From Diphasiastrum complanatum (lineage: Eukaryota > Streptophyta > Lycopodiopsida > Lycopodiales > Lycopodiaceae), in contig MU831886.1 in the NCBI GenBank assembly GCA_029204225.1, forward strand, positions 1-64,000: a stretch of 64,000 bases of DNA, written 5' to 3'. Positions 36,101 through 42,100 of this stretch are shown here, in pieces (the first letter of the stretch is position 1; every line of letters begins with the position of its first letter). A program made the position numbers and the translations under genes. The notes under the pieces were generated by a model. The model saw nothing but the letters and a program-made list of their open reading frames with translations. It made no database searches and was not told the origin of the DNA.

Positions 36101-39100
36101 AGGAACTGAACGACACACGATCCACCCCGCCTTAGGATCCAATCCATCCACCCTCCGTGCCCTAGCCCATGACCTATAACAAGCAAGATCCAACCTCCAA
36201 CCATGACAGCGTGCCATACCACTGCCAGAGCCATTAGCCATCTCCCACCTCAGGCTAGCACTCATCCTGGCTGTGCATGGTAAAGTGAGACCTCCTCTCC
36301 TTGTATACCTCCAAGGTAGGAGTCTCCAAGGCTAGCACACACCCTAGATCATGACACGTAACAACCATGCAAGTCCACGAGTCACCGGTCAAGTCAACGG
36401 GCCCAGTCGATGTTCAACTTCAAGTTGGGTTTGGGATCCAAGGGAGTCGAGATTCAATCATTGGAATGTACCTTTCCAAATCCGACTCTCTTGGAAACAT
36501 ATGCACGAAGCATGTCTTCCATAGACTGGTGTGTCCTTTCAGTTTGACCATCCGATTTAGGATGATTTGTAGACCCTAGAATTAAGGTGGTCTCCAATTT
36601 CTCAAAGACCGCTTGCCAGAATTTGCCAGTGAACTTAGAATCCCGATCACTAACAATGTCATTCGGCAAACCAAACAACTTGAACAACGTTTCTACGAAA
36701 AGCTGAGCAAGTTCGGAAGCTTTGACATACTGCCTGGTTGGAATGAATTGCGCCATTTTGGTTAGTCTGTCAACTATAACCAAATAGCATCATTTTGCTT
36801 CCCCGTCCGAGGTAGCCCAACCACAAAATCCATGGAAATACTTTCCCACTTTCTTTCGGGCAAAAGGGAAAGAACCAGTAGGATCACTTTGTTGACAAAG
36901 TTGCAGAGGAGGAGCAATTTGGTGGGCTTGATCTATTCACCGCAGGCCTATCATCTGAATCCACGTTTGGTGGATGGTATATTGATTCTGGAGCCTCAAA
37001 GCACATGACACCTCATAGACATTGGTTCAACACCTATGAGGAGACAGGAGATGGTCAGCATGTATGCCTTGGAGATAACTCTACACATGAGGTGAGGGGC
37101 AAAGGCACAGTTCCAGTGCAGCTGTCATCAGGTGAGGTGAAGGTAATCAAGAGTGTGTTGCATGTACCAGGGTTGGCTAAGAACTTGCTATCCGTTGGTG
37201 CCATTACCAAACAGAACATGTTGGTAGAGTTTGACGAATTTTCGTGTTTGGTAAAAGACAAAGATCAAAGCTTCAAGGTGGTAGCCAAGGGAATGCAAGA
37301 AGGGGGTCTTTACAAGCTTTGTACAACCATTCCTAGCCAAGAGGCCTTGTTAGCAGGGGATACTAATCAGGACAAGCTTTGGTACGAGAGGTATGGTCAT
37401 TTGAGCTATAAAAGTTTGCAAGTTTTGAAAGCACAACATGGTAGTAGATGTTCCTGGCATTAAGTCTTCTTCAGATACATGTGAGGCTTGTGCACTAGGA
37501 AAGCAACAGAGGAAAAGGTTTCCAAAGGAAAAAGCTACCAGGGCCAAGGGCATTCTTGAGCTTGTGCATTCAGATTTGTGCGGTCCCATGTAGATCAGAT
37601 CAGCAAGGGGGGCATACTATCTCATGACCTTTGTAGATGATTTCTCACGGAAGGTATGGGTCTATTTTCTGAAGCTGAAATCTGAAGCGTTCAAATACTT
37701 CAAACAGTGGAAAGCTTTGGTGGAAAACCACACAGGGAAGAGGTTAAAACTCTCAGGTCAGGTAAGGGTGGTGAGTATATTTCTGATGAGTTCAAAGATC
37801 TTTGCAACGCACGTGGGATAAAGAGACAGTTTACCGCTCCACATACACCGCAGCAGAACGGCTTGGCTGAGCGGAATAACAAGTCTATAGTTGAGTGTGC
37901 AAGGAGCATGCTCAAGGCAAAGGGGTTGCCAAATTCCTTTTGGGCGGAAGCGGTAGCAACTGTTGTTTTTCTATTGAATAGAAGTCCAACCGAGCAATTG
38001 AAGGAATCACGCCAGAAGAAGCGTATAGTGTCAACAAGCCCAAACTGGGCAGCCTACGAGTATTTGGGTGTACGGCATATGCACATATACCAAAGGACTC
38101 GCGGAAGAAACTTGATGCAAAATCCGTGAAGTGTATCTTCCTTGGGTATAGTGAAGGTGACAAAGCCTATGTGCTATATAATCTTGAAAACAGGAAGATC
38201 CTAAGTCAAGATGTCATCTTTGATGAAGAGCGTTCACCCAAGATACAGGAGCAGGAGAAGGATGGAACTTTTGAGTTCATACCCTTGATTGATTCCACGG
38301 ATGAGGACCCTAGTCAAGAGTCCTGTGAGCCTCAAGTGCAAGAGCAACAACAGGAAATCAAACGTACTAGTTCGAGACCTCTTTTTGGCCAAGTACCAGA
38401 AGCCGAAGTTGGGGACAAACGGAAGACTAAGACAGTACCATGGGATACGTGGTCACCATCCACATCGCTTTCCACTAGGAAGAAGCTACCTAGGTGGTAC
38501 AGGGAAACAATCAAAGAGGGTCAAATGATGGAAGAAGGAGAGAGCAGTGAACAGTAAGTCTGATTCAATCTTTATGTCTTCAGGGAGAAGACTTTGTGGT
38601 TGTTGTGCTCTATGTGGATGATCTACTCATCACGGGAAGCAATAAGGAGCTTATTGCTTGTGTTGAGAAAAATCTTTCTAGTGAGTTTGAGATGAAAGAT
38701 TTGGGTTTGCTACACTATTGCCTAGGAGTTGAGGTTTGGAAAGAGAAGCGTTGTCTTTCTATCTCACAGGCAAAGTATGCACAGAAATTATTGAAGAGGT
38801 TTAACATACAAGAAAGCAAACCAATTAGCACACCCATGGATGCAAGCAACAAGCCATCAAGAGATGATGGTCCAACATTTGCAGATGAGACGCTCTGTTG
38901 TCAATTGGTGGGCAGCCTGATTTACCTTACTACCACTAGGCCAGATATTGCTTATGCGGTTAGGATTGCAAGTCAATTCATGAGTAAGCCTACCGAAGCA
39001 CATTGGAAGGCAGCCAAGCGGATCCTACGATATGTGAGAGGGACAATGACTTATGGGATTGGATACACAGATGATGGGGACCTTCAGCTGGAAGGTTATT

Positions 39101-42100
39101 CAGATTTTGATTGGGCAGGTGATAGAGACGATCGGAGATCGACGACAGGCTATTGTTTTAGCCTAGGTTCAGAGGCTATATCATGGTGCACCAAGAAGCA
39201 GCCTACTATTGCTCTATACCGAAGCTGAGTACCGGGCGACTACGAGGTTTGCCTGTGAAGCCATTTGGTCAAGCCATCTACTTGAGGACATGCAGATTGC
39301 TCAAGTAAGACCTACATTGTTACATTGTGATAACCAAAGTTGCATTCAGCTTGCGAGGAATCCAGTCTATCATGCACGAACGAAGCACATAGAGGTGGAC
39401 CAGCACTTCATACGAGAGAGTGCACAATGGGGAGATCGAGCTAATATATTGCGACAACAACGACCAGATAGCTGATATTTTTACTAAACCACTTAGTAAA
39501 GATAAATTTGAAACTTTCAGAACTTTGTTGGGTGTCAGTTTGAATAAAATTGCCATCAAGGGAGGGTGTTGAAGAGTAATGCCTATTTTACCCCTTTGGC
39601 TAAGCACTAGTTAAGTTGTAAGTTGTACATAACTAATGGGGCATGTTATTAAATAAATACATGAGACCCCCCCTTTTGTAAGTTGAGTAAATTAGTGCAA
39701 GTGGCCCACTTGGCCAAGTAGCTCACTCCTATGGTTGACACCTAGACCTTCTATGCATGTAAATGAGGTGCTTGCCTCACAAGGGATTTGGAGGACCCAC
39801 ACCCTCCTCTCTTGTTGGAATGTAAATGGAATTGCTTACATTACCATAGGTTACTTTGACCCAAAAGGTCGAGAGTTGTGTAACCATGGTCATTTATTAT
39901 ATTAGGCCTACTAAACTTAGAGTTAGCTAAGTTAGTATGAAATTAACTTGGTAGGGACTCATGGGTCCACTAGGCCTAATTGTGACATTAAGTACCCCAA
40001 CTTGACATATTGGAGGTACCTTATTCTTTCTATGTAACTTATAGAAAGTTGGACAGCCAATAGTCAAGTAGTTGGATAGCCAATAGTCATGAAGTTAGAT
40101 AGTCATCTTGGACTATATATATGTGTGCATCCCATTTGTATGAGATACTTTTGTAAGCAATACTGACTATTCTCCTTGGCTGTCCACGAGTTTCTACATT
40201 GCTGAAAAATTTCAGATTTACTTCTTAAATGAAGATACATTTGTTTTGGACACATTTCTTGCTGAAATTTCCCTGTTGGTGAGCTTGGAGTAGGGCGCTA
40301 TCATCAACTCTATATGCACATAGTGTGCACTCTTTTCAGGCACAAATTTCTGGTTTTGGTTTAGGCTTCATTTGAAGTCTACCTATTTGTGGGCATTTTG
40401 TTTTTTGTGCAGAAATCAGCCACCTATTTCATTACTTGTTGAGCAATTTGCATGTGGAGTATTGCAATCTTTTGTGCTCATAATCTCAGCTTTGAGGTTG
40501 CTGCCCTTTGAGTAGATTTTGACGTGGAAAGTCTATTTCCTATTTACTACAAGCTGATTTTTCTGTTATGGCTAAAGAATCGGAGTCCTGGTTCTTTATT
40601 TAATGAAGATAGGGTGCTACATGATAAAGAACCTTCTAATTGCTAAAGGTTTGTGGGAAGTAGTTAATGGTGACGAAGAGAGGCCGCCTAGCTTGGCACC
40701 TATTACACCATCTAGAACAACTACTTCTTTATCTACGGAGGTGTCTTCCGATGAGCAAAAGAAGTGGGATTGACGAGATGCACAAGCACATTCCGTCATT
40801 GCATTATCAGTGAAGAGATCTATCCTTCCTCATGTTAGATCATGCAAGACTTCCAAAAGTGCTTGGGAGACTCTTGCCAAGATGTTTCAAGTACAGAATG
40901 CGGCAAAAGTGGTATATCTTCGAAATCAACTTTCTATCTTGAAGATGCAAGAAGGTGATTTGCTTACAAACCACTTGACGAAGATCAAGGATCTTCGAGA
41001 GGAGCTTCTTAGTATTGATGAGGTGATTGAGAACTCACAATTTGTATCTATTACTCTCAACTCTCTTCCTAATTCTTACCTTCCATTTGTGTCATCATTG
41101 AGCATTTCTCTTAGGGGACAGCAAATTTCCTTCGACGAACTTGTTGCCTTACTTCTTCAAGAAGAGCAAACAAGGATCAACTTTGGTGAACAAGAAGATC
41201 AAGCTTTCTTTGCGAAAGGCAAAGGCAAGGGCAAGTGGAAAGGGAAGCCTTCTTTCAAAACTTCCAAAGATGCAAGATCAAGGCTCCAAGAAGAAGGGTA
41301 AGTGCCACTATTGCAAGAAGTTTGGGCATCACATCAAAGAATGTAGATAACGTTCATATTTCAAACACTCCTTTTGTATTGCTTTCGAAGTTAATGAATG
41401 TTTGAAAGATTTCGAGTATAATGTTTATTTATGTGTTTTGGAAGATGTAATTTTTATAAATGAGAATGCTCTTCAGAGTCAAAACATTGGGTTATCACAA
41501 AGGCCTTTGGATTTCTCTCTTAATAACCCTTTAGATGAGGATTCACCCTTAGGCAGGATTTTGTTGATAGTATTCCCAAGCGTCTACTTGAGGACCCACC
41601 TCCTTCTAGGAGTGTAGACCATCAAATAGAGCTACTTGCCGATAGTGCCCCTATATCATACAGGGTCAATATGAAGGTCAATATGAAGGAAGAGGATGAG
41701 ATAGCCAAGCAACTTCAGGAGTATCTTAGGATGGGTCACATTAGACCTAGTAAGTCCCCTTGAGTGCTAATCCTTTTGGTTAGCAAAAGGGACGGAGGCA
41801 CTTGCCTCTGTGTTGACTTGAGTGCTAATCCTTTTGGTTAGCAAAAGGGACGGAGGCACTTGCCTCTGTGTTGACTATAAGAAGATGACCATCAAAAATA
41901 GATATCCCTTGCCTAGGATGGATGATTTAATGGACTGTTTGAATGGAGCTAAGTATTTCTCCAAGCTAGATCTTAGATCAAGCTACCATTAGATAAGAAT
42001 TAGGAACGATGATGTTTCTAAGACTGGTTTTCGAACCAGGTATGGCCATTATGAGTTGTTGGTCTTACCATTTGGGATCACGAATGCACCTGCTACATTC

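Larger units (their letters stand above)
31371..38555. repeat. 7.4 kb tandem duplication, copy 2
   Basis: 7185 bp, direct repeat of 23951-31354. By eye the copies differ only in a 225-bp block missing from LINE-A here, one extra TGCATG unit, and about three substitutions. Contents and order are otherwise the same: copia integrase piece 31441-31670, gypsy RNase H piece 31730-32035, copia gag 32036-32970, LINE-A 32965-34678, LINE-B 34661-36001, gypsy integrase 36431-36891, Copia-B pol 36901-38555. Confidence 0.97.
22772..39812 (+). mobile_element. Copia-B (Ty1/copia) swollen by nested insertions and a tandem duplication
   Basis: 5' LTR 22772-23181, tRNA-Met primer site at 23182, gag from about 23624, protease to integrase at about 29750-31350 and again at 36950-38550, RT and RNase H at about 38560-39480, purine tract at about 39558-39566, and a 3' LTR from 39567 that is cut at 39812 by Copia-A copy 2. 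The 17 kb span is due to LINEs, gypsy and copia pieces inserted between gag and protease, and to a later tandem duplication of that block. The element is broken, with several breaks. Confidence 0.85.

Noticed and set aside
23951-38555. Two independent insertions of the same composite element
   Set aside because: Both copies share the same nested LINEs and fragment borders and abut with a templated filler; a tandem duplication is the simpler explanation.
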